DNA of 64,000 nt from Bradyrhizobium erythrophlei (GCA_900129675.1 FSRD01000002.1:1302001-1366000), one strand, 5' to 3'. Shown: positions 17,686 through 26,711, numbered from the stretch's first letter. The notes: generated from the sequence alone by a model not told the origin. Numbers and translations: made by a program.

Positions 17686-18617
17686 AACGCAGCCCTTTCC
17701 AGCGGCGGCAGTACGCCTTCGATTTCCTTGCGGTGCGGCTCGAGGAAGGCCGGCAGCTTCAGGTGCTCGCCGAGCGATTCGACCGGTTCATCAACGGCGA
17801 AGCCGGGAATATCCGTGGCGATCTCGAACAGGATCCCGCCGGGTTCACGGAAGTAGACCGAACGGAAGTAGTTGCGGTCCTTCTGCTCGGTCGGATGCTG
17901 GCCATGGGTCTCCACCAGCTTGCGCGCCATTTCGGCCTGGTCGGCATCATCGACGGCGCGGAAGGCGACGTGATGCACCGAGCCGGCGCCCTGGTATCCG
18001 GGCAGGAAGCCCTTGGCCTCGTAGATATCGACGATGCCCCCGGCTGCATTGTCCGCTTTCAAGCGGATAATCGAGCCTTCGCGTTCCGTCTCCTCGAACC
18101 CGAACACATCGGTCAGAATCGCGCTGGTCTTCGTGGCGTTCTCGAGCAACAGCGTCACGCCGTGGAAGCCCCGGATCGCGTGCTCCGCCGGCACATCGCC
18201 ATTGCTCCAGCCAGCTTCGTTCTCCGCACCGGGAACGCCGACGAGAGCAAGGCTCATGCCGTCCGGATCGGTGAACGGCAGCACCGCTTCGCCGAACCGC
18301 TTTTCCAACGCCTGATGGGCGATGCCCTTTTCGATGAATCGATGGGTCCAGTAGCCCAGCGAGCGCGCCGGCACGCGGAACGCCGTCTGCTGGGTTTGGC
18401 CGACGCCGCCACGGCCAGCCGCTGCGCCTTCCCATGGGAAGAAGGTGAGGATGGTGCCGGGATGGCCGGCTTCGTCGCCGTAATAGAAGTGATAAGTGCC
18501 CGGATCGTCGAAATTGACGGTCTTCTTGACGAAGCGAAGCCCGAGCGACCGGGTGTAAAAGTCGTAGTTTCGCAAGGCGTTACCCGCGATGGCGGTAACG
18601 TGGTGGATGCCTGACAT
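17682..18617 (-). CDS. Ring-cleaving dioxygenase, VOC superfamily (MhqO-like)
   Basis: A 311-residue protein of two VOC modules. It starts MSGIHHVTAIAGNALRNYDF with the first metal His, carries a second metal site at GSVHHVAFRAVDD and ends the module with GGILFEIATDIPGFAVDEP, which supplies the Glu ligand. These enzymes use iron to open hydroquinone-like rings and also protect against quinones. The length matches the family. It is the first gene of a two-gene operon with the esterase, facing a LysR gene across 116 bases, with AGGAGACAG before the ATG. Confidence 0.88.
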   Translation of the reverse strand: MSGIHHVTAIAGNALRNYDFYTRSLGLRFVKKTVNFDDPGTYHFYYGDEAGHPGTILTFFPWEGAAAGRGGVGQTQQTAFRVPARSLGYWTHRFIEKGIAHQALEKRFGEAVLPFTDPDGMSLALVGVPGAENEAGWSNGDVPAEHAIRGFHGVTLLLENATKTSAILTDVFGFEETEREGSIIRLKADNAAGGIVDIYEAKGFLPGYQGAGSVHHVAFRAVDDADQAEMARKLVETHGQHPTEQKDRNYFRSVYFREPGGILFEIATDIPGFAVDEPVESLGEHLKLPAFLEPHRKEIEGVLPPLERAAL

Positions 18618-18733
18618 GCTCTGTCTCCTGATCTGGAGGCGCCCCGCCTCCCGTTGCAGGTATAATTGTGCAGGTCATTTTCAAAGACAATCTGGCTTTT
18701 CGTGACATTACTGTCTACAATCCAACGACAATC

Positions 18734-19648
18734 ATGGACAAGCTCACCAGCCTGCGCGCTTTCGTCAAAGTCGTTGAACTCGGCAGCTTCTCGGAAGCCG
18801 GCCGGCAACTCCGCTTGTCGCGTTCGGCGATCTCGAAATACATCAGTGATCTCGAGCAGGAACTCGGCGTCCAGCTTCTGAATCGCACCACGCGGCACGC
18901 CAGCCCGAACGAAAACGGCCAGGCCTATTTCGAACGCGCGCTCGGAATTCTCGCCGAACTCGATGCCGCGGATCACGCCGTCGCGCAGTTGCAGGCGACG
19001 CCGCGCGGGCTGTTGCGCGTCAACGCGCCGATGTCGTTCGGGACATTGCAGCTTGGGCCGGCGCTCGCCGATTTCATGGCGCTCTATCCCGAGCTGCAGA
19101 TTCAGCTCGTTCTCAGCGACGAGCAGGTCGATCCGGTACAAGGCGGCTATGATGTCACCTTGCGTATCGCCGATCTCGAATCCTCCAGCCTGATTGCGCG
19201 CAAGATTGTGGCGATCGACCGCGTGATATGCGCGTCGCCGTCCTATCTTGATCAACACGGCGTGCCGCAACATCCCGGCGACTTGCGCAGCCACGCTTTG
19301 CTTACCTACGGCTTCCTGCTGACCGGCAATCAATGGAGGCTCACCAGTGCCGACGGAGATCACTGGATCCAGCCATCGTGGCTCCTGTGCGCGAACAATG
19401 CGGAGGTGCTGCGCGACGCCGCAATAAAAGGGCGTGGCGTTGCTTTGCTGCCGACCTTCATTGCGAGAGACGCGCTTCGGAAAGGCTTGTTGCGAAGCTT
19501 TCTCCCTGAATACAAGGCTCCGCTCTTGACTCTCTATGCGATCTATCCGCCGACGCGCCACCTTGCGGTGAAAGTTCGTCTCTTTATCGATTTTCTTGTT
19601 GAACGTTTTGGAAGCGAGCCGGAACGGACGGAAGGAAGCGACGCGTGA
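18734..19648 (+). CDS. LysR-family transcriptional regulator
   Basis: A 304-residue LysR regulator. The N-terminal winged HTH reads MDKLTSLRAFVKVVELGSFS then EAGRQLRLSRSAISKYISDL; the effector domain follows (RGLLRVNAPMSFGTLQLGP onward). Upstream in-frame codons to 18668 lack a ribosome site, so the ATG at 18734 is preferred. It is divergent from the dioxygenase/esterase operon and probably controls it, the standard arrangement for this family. GACAATC occurs twice in the shared intergenic region (18690s and 18727 area), a possible binding-site element. Confidence 0.9.
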   Translation: MDKLTSLRAFVKVVELGSFSEAGRQLRLSRSAISKYISDLEQELGVQLLNRTTRHASPNENGQAYFERALGILAELDAADHAVAQLQATPRGLLRVNAPMSFGTLQLGPALADFMALYPELQIQLVLSDEQVDPVQGGYDVTLRIADLESSSLIARKIVAIDRVICASPSYLDQHGVPQHPGDLRSHALLTYGFLLTGNQWRLTSADGDHWIQPSWLLCANNAEVLRDAAIKGRGVALLPTFIARDALRKGLLRSFLPEYKAPLLTLYAIYPPTRHLAVKVRLFIDFLVERFGSEPERTEGSDA

Positions 19649-20015
19649 GCCGGCGACGAGTGATTGGTGCGATCGTGCTCGAGCAGGAGGTCAGCGCCAT
19701 CTGGGCAAAGGCTTGGCTTGCTGAACCCTTTGCCGGGAATTGAGCCAAAAGTCCAAACGGAGCCGCAAAGCTACAAGCCGTCATTTCATCGTCCCGACAG
19801 AATTCGGCTTTCCCCATGAGGCGATCGTGTGACGCTTGGGTTCTCATAGCTGCGGCCGGATTTTTGCTGCCCGGCAACGATGAATTTTGAAATGCGGAGA
19901 AGAGAGTTCATCACGATCCCAGCGGGATGCTCAGCCTGCCGGGGTTCGGCGCATGCAAACATCAAGCTTTCTGCCAAAACGGACCTCGGTTTCACTGAAT
20001 AGGTAGTTCTCTCCA
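19649..20015. other. 367-base gap without a supported gene
   Basis: A 32-codon frame overlaps the LysR stop (GTGA) and reads SRRRVIGAIVLEQEVSAIW before a stop near 19743. It has no ribosome site and no recognisable family. The reverse-strand frames here are shadows. The last bases before 20016 contain only a weak ribosome site for the following monooxygenase. Confidence 0.4.
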
Positions 20016-21140
20016 ATGCACCCCCTCAAAATCGCAATCGCTGGTGGCTCGCTCGGCGGCCTCTTCGCGGCAGCCCTGCTTCACGCCGCAGGCCACGAGG
20101 TGACGGTCTTCGAGCGGTCGACGCACGGCTTGGAAGGCCGTGGCGCGGGTCTTGTCGGCCAGCGTGAGATATTTGCGATCCTGAGAGCCGTCGGCTGCGA
20201 GCATGTCGCGCGAATTGGGGTTGTCGCACGCGAGCGAATTTTTCTCGACCAGAACGGTCAGATCGTCGAGCGTCATGAAACGCCCCAGATGCAAATCTCA
20301 TGGGACATCCTGTTCCGAAGCTTCCGTGAGCGACTCCCGGACCGAAACTATCTGCAGGGGCGGGAGGTTGTTTCTGCGGGCGAGAACGACGGTGTGGCCT
20401 ACCTGGCGTTTTCGGATGGCATGACTGTGGAGGCCGATCTCGTGATTGGCGTCGATGGCGTCGGGTCAATTTTGCGCAAGGCAGTGGTGGGTGATGATGC
20501 TGCGCCGGAATATGCGGGGTACGCTGCGTGGCGCGGTCTTTACCCTGAAGTTGACCTGCCGGATTCAGCCGCAGAAACGCTGCGCGATCGCTTTGCATTC
20601 TTCAATATGCATCGGTCACACATACTTGGATATCTGGTTGCCGACCCCGATGGCTCTCTTGAGCCAGGCCGTCGTCGATACAATTGGGTCTGGTATCGGA
20701 GACTGTCGGATGCGGATGGCTCGCTCGCGCGCGCGTTAACTGACGCCTCCGGACATGTCCATCAATACTCGCTCCCAGCAGGTGCCATGGCGGATGCGGC
20801 GCGCGATGATCTCGTCAGGGTTGCCGAAGAAACTCTTCCACCGCAATTTGCCACTGCCGTCTCTGCTGAAAGATCGCCTTTCATCCAGGCAATATTCGAC
20901 TATGCCGCGCCGATGATGGTGACCAAACACATTGCATTGCTTGGCGATGCCGCCTTCGTTGTTCGCCCCCACACGGCGATGGGGGTTTCCAAGGCGGCGG
21001 GCGACGCGCTTGCGCTAAGCCATGCACTTGCTCAGGCCGGCGACCTCGCGACGGCGCTTGCCGCGTATGATGCGACCCGGCGGAAGGTTGGTAACGAGAT
21101 CGCAGCGTATGGACGCCGACTCGGGGCGTCATTTGGCTAG
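20016..21140 (+). CDS. FAD-dependent aromatic monooxygenase (first copy)
   Basis: A 374-residue flavoprotein hydroxylase of the salicylate / 6-hydroxynicotinate monooxygenase group. The FAD dinucleotide motif is IAIAGGSLGGLFAAALLHAA with the ribose-binding Glu in VTVFERS, the DG motif is DLVIGVDGVGS, and the GD motif is IALLGDAAFVVRPHTAMGVS. It would use NAD(P)H and O2 to hydroxylate an aromatic or heteroaromatic acid. It ends 60 bases from the converging TetR gene, and a second related monooxygenase lies 1 kb further on, so the pair may act in one pathway. Confidence 0.85.
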   Translation: MHPLKIAIAGGSLGGLFAAALLHAAGHEVTVFERSTHGLEGRGAGLVGQREIFAILRAVGCEHVARIGVVARERIFLDQNGQIVERHETPQMQISWDILFRSFRERLPDRNYLQGREVVSAGENDGVAYLAFSDGMTVEADLVIGVDGVGSILRKAVVGDDAAPEYAGYAAWRGLYPEVDLPDSAAETLRDRFAFFNMHRSHILGYLVADPDGSLEPGRRRYNWVWYRRLSDADGSLARALTDASGHVHQYSLPAGAMADAARDDLVRVAEETLPPQFATAVSAERSPFIQAIFDYAAPMMVTKHIALLGDAAFVVRPHTAMGVSKAAGDALALSHALAQAGDLATALAAYDATRRKVGNEIAAYGRRLGASFG

Positions 21141-21200
21141 GTTTACCGCGTTGGAAGGTCACCGTCGCGCGGAAAACGATCCTTCCCAGCTCCGGCCAAA

Positions 21201-21908
21201 TCAAACTCGCGATTTCGCCGGCAGGATGCACCGGATGCCACTGAGAAAGGTCGTTACCTTAGCGTCGATGATCGAGTTCACGTCTGCTTCCAGAGGCATC
21301 CCGTAGATGAACTGGCGAACCCCCAAGTAGAAAATCGCCGCGTGAAGACCCCACACCATCTCTATTTCCAAAACGGTGATTGGAAGTTGGGCAATAGGAG
21401 GACGGGCGTATTCAGCCCGGATTTCGACGATCACCTTCTCAAAGACGCGTTCGCGTAACATTTTCAGGTAGCGCGCATTCAATCCAAGATCCTTGAGGGC
21501 TGCGAACATGAACAGGCGGATCCACTCATAAGTGAGGATTGCTTCCGCATACTCGCGATAGAATTGCGTCAGCCTTGACTTCAATGGTTCGGCCCGGTCC
21601 GTGATCAGCTTTCCCCAGGACGCCTTCCAGCGGCCGACGAAGACTTCCTGATAGACGCGCTCGATGAGCGCTTCCTTGGTGGGAAAGTATCGGTAGAGCA
21701 AGGGTTGGGTGATCCGCAGCCGCTTCGCGAGTTCGCGGGTTTGCCCTTCGAACCCGTGTTCGGCGAAAAACGCTACAGCTTCTCGCGTGATGATGGCCTC
21801 GCGTTGGCTCGGATCGAGTCGCGGTGGCCCTCTGGTTGCACTTCGTGGACGGGCTTTGGCGGATTGTTTCACGAATGATTCTTCGGTTGGAGTGAACGCT
21901 TTCAGCAT
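21201..21908 (-). CDS. TetR-family repressor
   Basis: About 235 residues with an N-terminal TetR HTH: REAIITREAVAFFAEHGFEG then QTRELAKRLRITQPLLYRYF and PTKEALIERVYQEVF. The rest is the ligand-binding helical domain. The start chosen is ATG 21908 (MLKAFTPTEES); a TTG at 21995 is in frame but lies only nine bases from the operator. It is divergent from the second monooxygenase gene, with two near-identical inverted repeats in between, so it very probably represses that operon and itself. Confidence 0.87.
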   Translation of the reverse strand: MLKAFTPTEESFVKQSAKARPRSATRGPPRLDPSQREAIITREAVAFFAEHGFEGQTRELAKRLRITQPLLYRYFPTKEALIERVYQEVFVGRWKASWGKLITDRAEPLKSRLTQFYREYAEAILTYEWIRLFMFAALKDLGLNARYLKMLRERVFEKVIVEIRAEYARPPIAQLPITVLEIEMVWGLHAAIFYLGVRQFIYGMPLEADVNSIIDAKVTTFLSGIRCILPAKSRV

Positions 21909-22003
21909 TTGTACATCCAATCGCCCGGTTTTGCTCAATCGATTCAAGCAACGGGCCAGCCCCAAGACAGAGCCTCGCTGGTCAGAAAGGGGCAAATCCC
22001 ATA

Positions 22004-22025
22004 TTATTTATCAAATGATAAATAA
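22004..22025. promoter_or_regulatory. TetR operator 1
   Basis: A perfect 9-bp inverted repeat, TTATTTATC-AAAT-GATAAATAA, in an otherwise GC-rich genome. It sits directly upstream of the -35 box of the monooxygenase promoter and within the region where the divergent tetR promoter must lie. A TetR dimer here could block both. Confidence 0.75.
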
Positions 22026-22028
22026 CGG

Positions 22029-22057
22029 TTGACATAGTGCAATGACGGCGCCATAAT
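22029..22057 (+). promoter_or_regulatory. Sigma70-type promoter for monooxygenase operon
   Basis: TTGACA at 22029-22034 and CATAAT at 22052-22057, 17 bases apart, near consensus. The predicted transcription start falls near 22064, inside the second operator. The following gene starts at 22124 behind a strong GGGAGGAG. Confidence 0.7.
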
Positions 22058-22075
22058 TAATCAAACGATAAATAA
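22054..22075. promoter_or_regulatory. TetR operator 2
   Basis: TAATTAATC-AAAC-GATAAATAA is the same 22-base motif as operator 1 with three differences, its start exactly 50 bases further on. It overlaps the -10 box and the predicted start point, so a repressor bound here would block initiation directly. Confidence 0.72.
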
Positions 22076-22123
22076 GGTGCACCTCGATCGGTTTCGGCAA
22101 ACAGCCGAAAGGGAGGAGAGTTC

Positions 22124-23374
22124 ATGAACGATGGTCTCGGGAAGGGAAGTACCAAGCCAAAGGCGGTGGTGATCGGCGGTTCGATGGCCGGCCTCTTCGC
22201 CGCCCTGCTGTTGCGGCGGGCGGGGTGGCAGGTGGACGTGTATGAGCGCATCGGTGCGGAATTGGCCGGCCGAGGCGCAGGTATCGTTACCCATGGGGAA
22301 CTATTCGATGTGTTGGCCAGGGCCGGCATCGATACTGCAGCGGCGGCCCTGGGGGTCAGCGTGCCCGGTCGGCGCGTATTGGACCGCGATGGGCGGGTCG
22401 CGGGCGAACTCGCGCTACCGCAGGTTCTGACGTCATGGGGCCGACTGTACGGCATGTTGAAGGACGCGATTCCGGCGAATTGCTACCACCATGGCGAGAA
22501 CCTCGTCGAAGTGACGGAACATAGCGACCGGGTTGTCGCGCAGTTTGCCGATGGCACGCAGGCCTCGGGAGATCTGCTGATTGGCGCAGATGGAATCTTC
22601 TCCACGGTGCGGGCGCAGTGCGCGCCCAATGTCCGCCCTGTCTACGCCGGATACGTCGCGTGGCGCGGGCTTGTCAACGAGCAGGACCTGTCGCCGCGGG
22701 TGCGCGCCGAACTATGCGATTGGTTCGCCTTTAGCTTGCCGCCCGGCGAGCAGATGCTCGGCTATCCCGTTGCCGGGGCCAACGAAGAGACGGGAGTCGG
22801 TCAGCGCCGATTCAATTTCGTATGGTACCGCCCCGCCGATGCCGATCATCGGTTGGCTGACATGCTTACGGATATGGACGGCGTTCGGCACGAGCTGTCG
22901 ATACCCCCGACGAAGATTCGAGCCGAGATATTCGCAGCAATGCGTCGCGATGCAGAGCGATTGCTCGCGCCCCAGTTCGCCGAGGTCGTTCGGCTGACGT
23001 CACAACCGTTCATACAGGCGATCCTCGACCTCGAGACGCCCTGTATGGTGCTCGGAGCGAGGACGGTGATCCTCGGGGATGCTGCCTTCGTGGCAAGGCC
23101 GCATGTTGGCATGGGAGTAACCAAGGCCGCGGCCGATACGATGGCATTGGTCGATGCATTGCAGGCACATCCGACCAATTTGCAGGCTGCACTCGCACAG
23201 TTCGAGTCGGCGCGAAGTTCTTTCGGGGCCGCCGTCGTCAGGCGTGCCCGCCACCTCGGCTCATACATGCAGGCGCAGATCGCCACCCCTGAAGAACGGG
23301 CGATGGCGGAACGGCACCGCACCCCTGAGGCCGTGATGGCCGAAACGGCCGTAGCAACCGGAATCGCCGCCTAA
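22124..23374 (+). CDS. FAD-dependent aromatic monooxygenase (second copy)
   Basis: A 416-residue flavoprotein monooxygenase related to the gene at 20016. The FAD motif is VVIGGSMAGLFAALLLRRAG with VDVYERIGAELAG, the DG motif is GDLLIGADGIFSTVRAQ, and the GD motif is VILGDAAFVARPHVGMGVT. The shared pattern YAGYVAWRGLVNE versus YAGYAAWRGLYPE shows close relation of the two copies. It is likely to hydroxylate an aromatic or N-heteroaromatic acid. It is the first gene of a TetR-controlled operon continuing into a symporter, which suggests uptake of its substrate or product. Confidence 0.87.
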   Translation: MNDGLGKGSTKPKAVVIGGSMAGLFAALLLRRAGWQVDVYERIGAELAGRGAGIVTHGELFDVLARAGIDTAAAALGVSVPGRRVLDRDGRVAGELALPQVLTSWGRLYGMLKDAIPANCYHHGENLVEVTEHSDRVVAQFADGTQASGDLLIGADGIFSTVRAQCAPNVRPVYAGYVAWRGLVNEQDLSPRVRAELCDWFAFSLPPGEQMLGYPVAGANEETGVGQRRFNFVWYRPADADHRLADMLTDMDGVRHELSIPPTKIRAEIFAAMRRDAERLLAPQFAEVVRLTSQPFIQAILDLETPCMVLGARTVILGDAAFVARPHVGMGVTKAAADTMALVDALQAHPTNLQAALAQFESARSSFGAAVVRRARHLGSYMQAQIATPEERAMAERHRTPEAVMAETAVATGIAA

Positions 23375-23403
23375 ACGGCCCAAGCAGAGAGGGAAACACA
23401 CCG

Positions 23404-23703
23404 ATGGACCCGCAACAGATCCAGGATATTCCTGCGTTCAGGCAACTCGCGAACGAGCGCACACGCTTCGGCGCCGGCATGTCGATCGGCATGGCTGCTG
23501 CCTACTTCAGCTACATCCTCACCATCGCGTTCTGGCCGCGATTGCTCGGACTTCCGCTGTGGAACGGAACGGTCATCACCTGGGGATTTCTGATCGGCGT
23601 CGGACTCATTGCGCTCGGGTTCGTGCTGACAGCCGTCTACGTCCGGCGGGCGAACTCCCGCTTCGATCATCTCAGCCAACGTCTTCTGGAGGAAGTACAA
23701 TGA
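23404..23703 (+). CDS. DUF485 membrane protein, symporter partner
   Basis: A 99-residue protein with two helices (GAGMSIGMAAAYFSYILTIA and GTVITWGFLIGVGLIALGFV) after a polar start IQDIPAFRQLANERTRF. DUF485 proteins (YjcH-like) are almost always encoded just before acetate-type sodium/solute symporters, and here the stop overlaps the symporter start in ATGA. It is probably a small accessory membrane subunit; no biochemical role is established. Confidence 0.92.
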   Translation: MDPQQIQDIPAFRQLANERTRFGAGMSIGMAAAYFSYILTIAFWPRLLGLPLWNGTVITWGFLIGVGLIALGFVLTAVYVRRANSRFDHLSQRLLEEVQ

Positions 23704-25358
23704 TCTCGCGACAGATTTGCGGTCCACTGCTCGCAGCCGCGTTCGCCCTTCTTTCTGGTACGGCGAGAGCGGACGCGCTGACGTCCGCAGTCGGTACGAG
23801 GCAGTCGTTGAGCGTCACGGCGATCCTTATGTTCCTGGGCTTCGTCGCCGTCAGCCTCGGCGTGACCTTTTGGGCCGCGAGGCAAGGTACCAGTACGGCG
23901 AAGGATTTCTATGCCGCGGGAGGTGGTCTCAAGGGATTCCAGAACGGGCTTGCGATTGCCGGCGACTACACTTCGGCCGCGACTTTCCTGGGGGTTACCG
24001 CGCTCGTTTACACCTCGGGCTATGACGGCATGATTTATGCCATCGGCTTCCTGGTCGGCTTCCCAATGATCCTGTTCCTGATAGCGGAGCCGCTTCGCAA
24101 TCTCGGCCGCTATACCTTTGCCGACGTGGCAGCCTATCGATTGTCCGAAGTCCCCGTCAGGGCAATTGCGGGAGCGAATACCCTGGTGATCGTCGTCTTC
24201 TACTTGATCGCCCAGATGGTGGGCGCCGGCAAGCTGATCCAGTTGTTATTCGGGCTGCCCTATATCTATGCGGTCGGCATCGTAGGCGGGCTGATGATGG
24301 TGTACGTGACGTTCGGAGGCATGCTCGCCACGACGTGGGTGCAGATCATCAAGGCTGTACTACTCATGTCCGGCTCTGCCCTGATGTCGTTCCTCATTCT
24401 ATGGCATTTCGGGTTCAGCCTGGAGGCGCTGTTTCGCGAGGCGGTGACGTTGCACCCGAAAGCTGCCGCGATCATGGCTCCGGGCGGGCTCGTTAAGGAT
24501 CCGATATCGGCGATGTCGCTTGGGCTCGCCCTGATTTTCGGCACCGCCGGGCTTCCGCACATACTCATGCGCTTCTTCACGGTGCGTAATGCGCGCGACG
24601 CTCGCACATCGGTGCTAGTCGCGACCGGATTCATATCGGTGTTCTACAGTCTTCTGTTCGTTCTCGGCTTCGGCGCCATTGCGCTGGTCTCGGCGAATCC
24701 TCGGTTCAGTGATGCTGCGGGTGGGCTGACAGGGGGCGTCAACATGGTTGCCCTGCACCTGGCAGATGCGGTCGGCGGGTCACTCCTGCTCGGATTTATC
24801 TCGGCAGTCGCGTTTGCGACCATTCTTGCCGTCGTATCCGGCTTGACGCTCGCTGGTGCATCCGCTGCCAGCCACGATCTCTACGCCCGGGTGATCCGCA
24901 GAGGCCGTGCGAGCGAGCACGAGGAAGTGCTCGTGTCGAAGGCTGCCGTCGTTGCGATCAGCCTTCTCTCGATGGGCCTCGGCCTCGTGTTCGAGAACCA
25001 GAATATTGCATTCATGGTCGGACTGGTGTTTGCGATCGCAGCGAGTGCCAATTTTCCGGTCATTCTCCTGTCGATCGTCTGGCCGGATCTGACGACCAGG
25101 GGAGCGGTAAGCGGGTCGCTCGCAGGTTTGCTCAGTTCGGTGGGCCTTGTCGCTCTCAGTCCCGGCGTGTGGACCGCGACCCTCAAGCTAGGGCCTGCGC
25201 CATTTCCCTACGACAATCCGGCGCTGGTCTCCGTGCCGCTCGCGTTCGCGGTGTCATGGGCCGTGTCGGTGCTGGATCGCAGCACCGCTGCTGCTCTGGT
25301 CCGCGCATCGTTCGGTGCGCAGCATGTTCGCGCACAGACCGGAATGGGTATCGAATAG
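23700..25358 (+). CDS. Sodium/solute symporter, ActP-like
   Basis: A 552-residue transporter with a cleavable-looking N-terminus followed by about 13 helices. Characteristic blocks are TAKDFYAAGGGLKGFQNGLA, IAGDYTSAATFLGVTALVY, MVGAGKLIQLLFGLPY, GTAGLPHILMRFFTVR and AVSGLTLAGASAASHDLYAR, all typical of the acetate/pyruvate branch of the SSS family. It imports a small carboxylate with sodium or protons. Being in an operon with an aromatic monooxygenase, its substrate may be an aromatic or short-chain acid rather than acetate. The start at 23700 is set by overlap with the DUF485 stop. Confidence 0.9.
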   Translation: MISRQICGPLLAAAFALLSGTARADALTSAVGTRQSLSVTAILMFLGFVAVSLGVTFWAARQGTSTAKDFYAAGGGLKGFQNGLAIAGDYTSAATFLGVTALVYTSGYDGMIYAIGFLVGFPMILFLIAEPLRNLGRYTFADVAAYRLSEVPVRAIAGANTLVIVVFYLIAQMVGAGKLIQLLFGLPYIYAVGIVGGLMMVYVTFGGMLATTWVQIIKAVLLMSGSALMSFLILWHFGFSLEALFREAVTLHPKAAAIMAPGGLVKDPISAMSLGLALIFGTAGLPHILMRFFTVRNARDARTSVLVATGFISVFYSLLFVLGFGAIALVSANPRFSDAAGGLTGGVNMVALHLADAVGGSLLLGFISAVAFATILAVVSGLTLAGASAASHDLYARVIRRGRASEHEEVLVSKAAVVAISLLSMGLGLVFENQNIAFMVGLVFAIAASANFPVILLSIVWPDLTTRGAVSGSLAGLLSSVGLVALSPGVWTATLKLGPAPFPYDNPALVSVPLAFAVSWAVSVLDRSTAAALVRASFGAQHVRAQTGMGIE

Positions 25359-25397
25359 GGCTTTCAAATAGACAACTCAGCACCAAGGAGAACAGTG

Positions 25398-25802
25398 ATG
25401 ACCGCTATTGCGATCGAGGAGGCCGCGCCGGCCTGGCCCAGCACCATTCGCGAGGAGTTCGAGGCAAATCAACTCAACGGTCGAGTCGGCACTCGGCTTT
25501 TGTCTGAAACCGATCGCGTGCGCGTCTGGGAAATTCGACTCGCTCCGGGTGAGCGGATCGGATTTCATCGGCACGTGCTGGACTATTTCTGGACAGCCGT
25601 CACACCTGGCCGGGCGCGGTCGCATGCGCAGGATGGCTCCATTGTCGAGGCGACCTACGCGGCGGGCGACACGCGTCACTTCGTGTATGGCACAGGTGAA
25701 TACAAGATCCATGATCTTGAAAACGTCGGTGATACCGATTTGTGGTTCGCCACTGTCGAGTTTCTCGACAGTGCGAACGAGCCATTGGAAATCAACGCCT
25801 GA
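25398..25802 (+). CDS. Cupin-fold hypothetical protein
   Basis: A 134-residue protein with a cupin-like core: VWEIRLAPGERIGFHRHVLDYFWTAV carries the paired His of motif 1, and YAAGDTRHFVYGTGEYKIHDLENVGDTDLWFATVEF forms the second half. No signal is seen. It has an AAGGAG at 25385-25390 and sits 39 bases behind the symporter, so it is part of that operon. Cupins nearby could be dioxygenases or sugar-acid-type isomerases; no substrate can be named. Confidence 0.75.
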   Translation: MTAIAIEEAAPAWPSTIREEFEANQLNGRVGTRLLSETDRVRVWEIRLAPGERIGFHRHVLDYFWTAVTPGRARSHAQDGSIVEATYAAGDTRHFVYGTGEYKIHDLENVGDTDLWFATVEFLDSANEPLEINA

Positions 25803-26129
25803 CGTCTGTTGCGCACGAAGCCCGGGGTGAGGCGGCCTAAAGTGCGGCGCGCGTGAGCGCTCCTTCGAAGTGGGCGTCTCGCGCTCGGCCGAATGAGGTA
25901 GCAAATGACCGGTTCTGGCGCGAAGCGGCCGTTCATTCGCAAACAGCCTCCGGCCCCCATTTCCCGACAAATGGTTTTTAACGGCTGATGTGGTGAAGCG
26001 CTCGCGCGAGGCGAAACGATGCACCGCAGCGATTCAAGGTGATCGAGTGGTGGTGCATACCAGTCGAAGGCACGGGATGGCCAACATTCAGTAGAAATTG
26101 TCGGTACGCAGATTGATCGGCTGCGGCGG
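25803..26129. other. 327-base gap, nothing recognised
   Basis: Only reverse-strand frames that are shadows of the cupin gene extend into this stretch. No ribosome site with a credible frame, no strong hairpin and no repeat were seen. Confidence 0.4.
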
Positions 26130-26711
26130 TCATCGGTCTCGAACGCGAGGCGGCTCCAGAAGTACTTGCTTTAGACCATCGGCGGTATCCACAACAATTA
26201 CAAAGTACAGTGTGCCATCCTCATCTATTAAACCTCCGCTAATTGCCTTTCCGCGCGTTGATCGCTCCGCGACGACGACGGCATCCGACAGCTTTTGCCG
26301 TACGGCTCTCAACGCCAATAAGTTACGCCGATCCTGTGCTTCAAGGTCTTTAACGGACTGCGCGTGTTTGTCGCTTGCAATGCTGCTCCCTGTCCTTGCA
26401 TCGATGGAATTCTCCCAAATTTGCTCCTTTTGAATGTTCTTCACTCTATAGACCGGCGGGTTTGCCGCGCCATCGAAGCTGATGTCTACAACTCTCGATC
26501 CGGTGTGTAATCTCTCGGCAATCAGCAATGCCTGCTGTAGGGATACTTGCGCGTTCCGGAACATCTCCAGCTCGCGATCAATAGTCTCTTCAAGTTCGGA
26601 ATTCTGTCCGTCCAGCGCGTGCGGAGTTTCACTCGATTTGGCAGTCGCGTCCGGCGAACCGAACACCAAGGCCGACAAAATCACAAACGGGGTGAGTCTC
26701 GTTTTCAACAT
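26130..26711 (-). CDS. Secreted PepSY-domain protein
   Basis: A 193-residue protein with an N-terminal Sec signal (PFVILSALVFGSPDATA) and two PepSY-like repeats. The first spans residues of about 50-115 (VSLQQALLIAERLHTGSRVV then VYRVKNIQKEQIWENSIDAR). The second spans 130-190 (KLSDAVVVAERSTRGKAISG then LYFVIVVDTADGLKQVLLEP). PepSY domains inhibit peptidases or bind metals or ligands outside the cytoplasm. Tandem repeats like these are common in secreted single proteins of rhizobia. It appears to be a single-gene unit. Confidence 0.8.
   Translation of the reverse strand: MLKTRLTPFVILSALVFGSPDATAKSSETPHALDGQNSELEETIDRELEMFRNAQVSLQQALLIAERLHTGSRVVDISFDGAANPPVYRVKNIQKEQIWENSIDARTGSSIASDKHAQSVKDLEAQDRRNLLALRAVRQKLSDAVVVAERSTRGKAISGGLIDEDGTLYFVIVVDTADGLKQVLLEPPRVRDR

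Noticed and set aside
25377..26024. Reverse-strand frame of 215 codons over the cupin gene
   Set aside because: Shadow of the cupin gene with no ribosome site.
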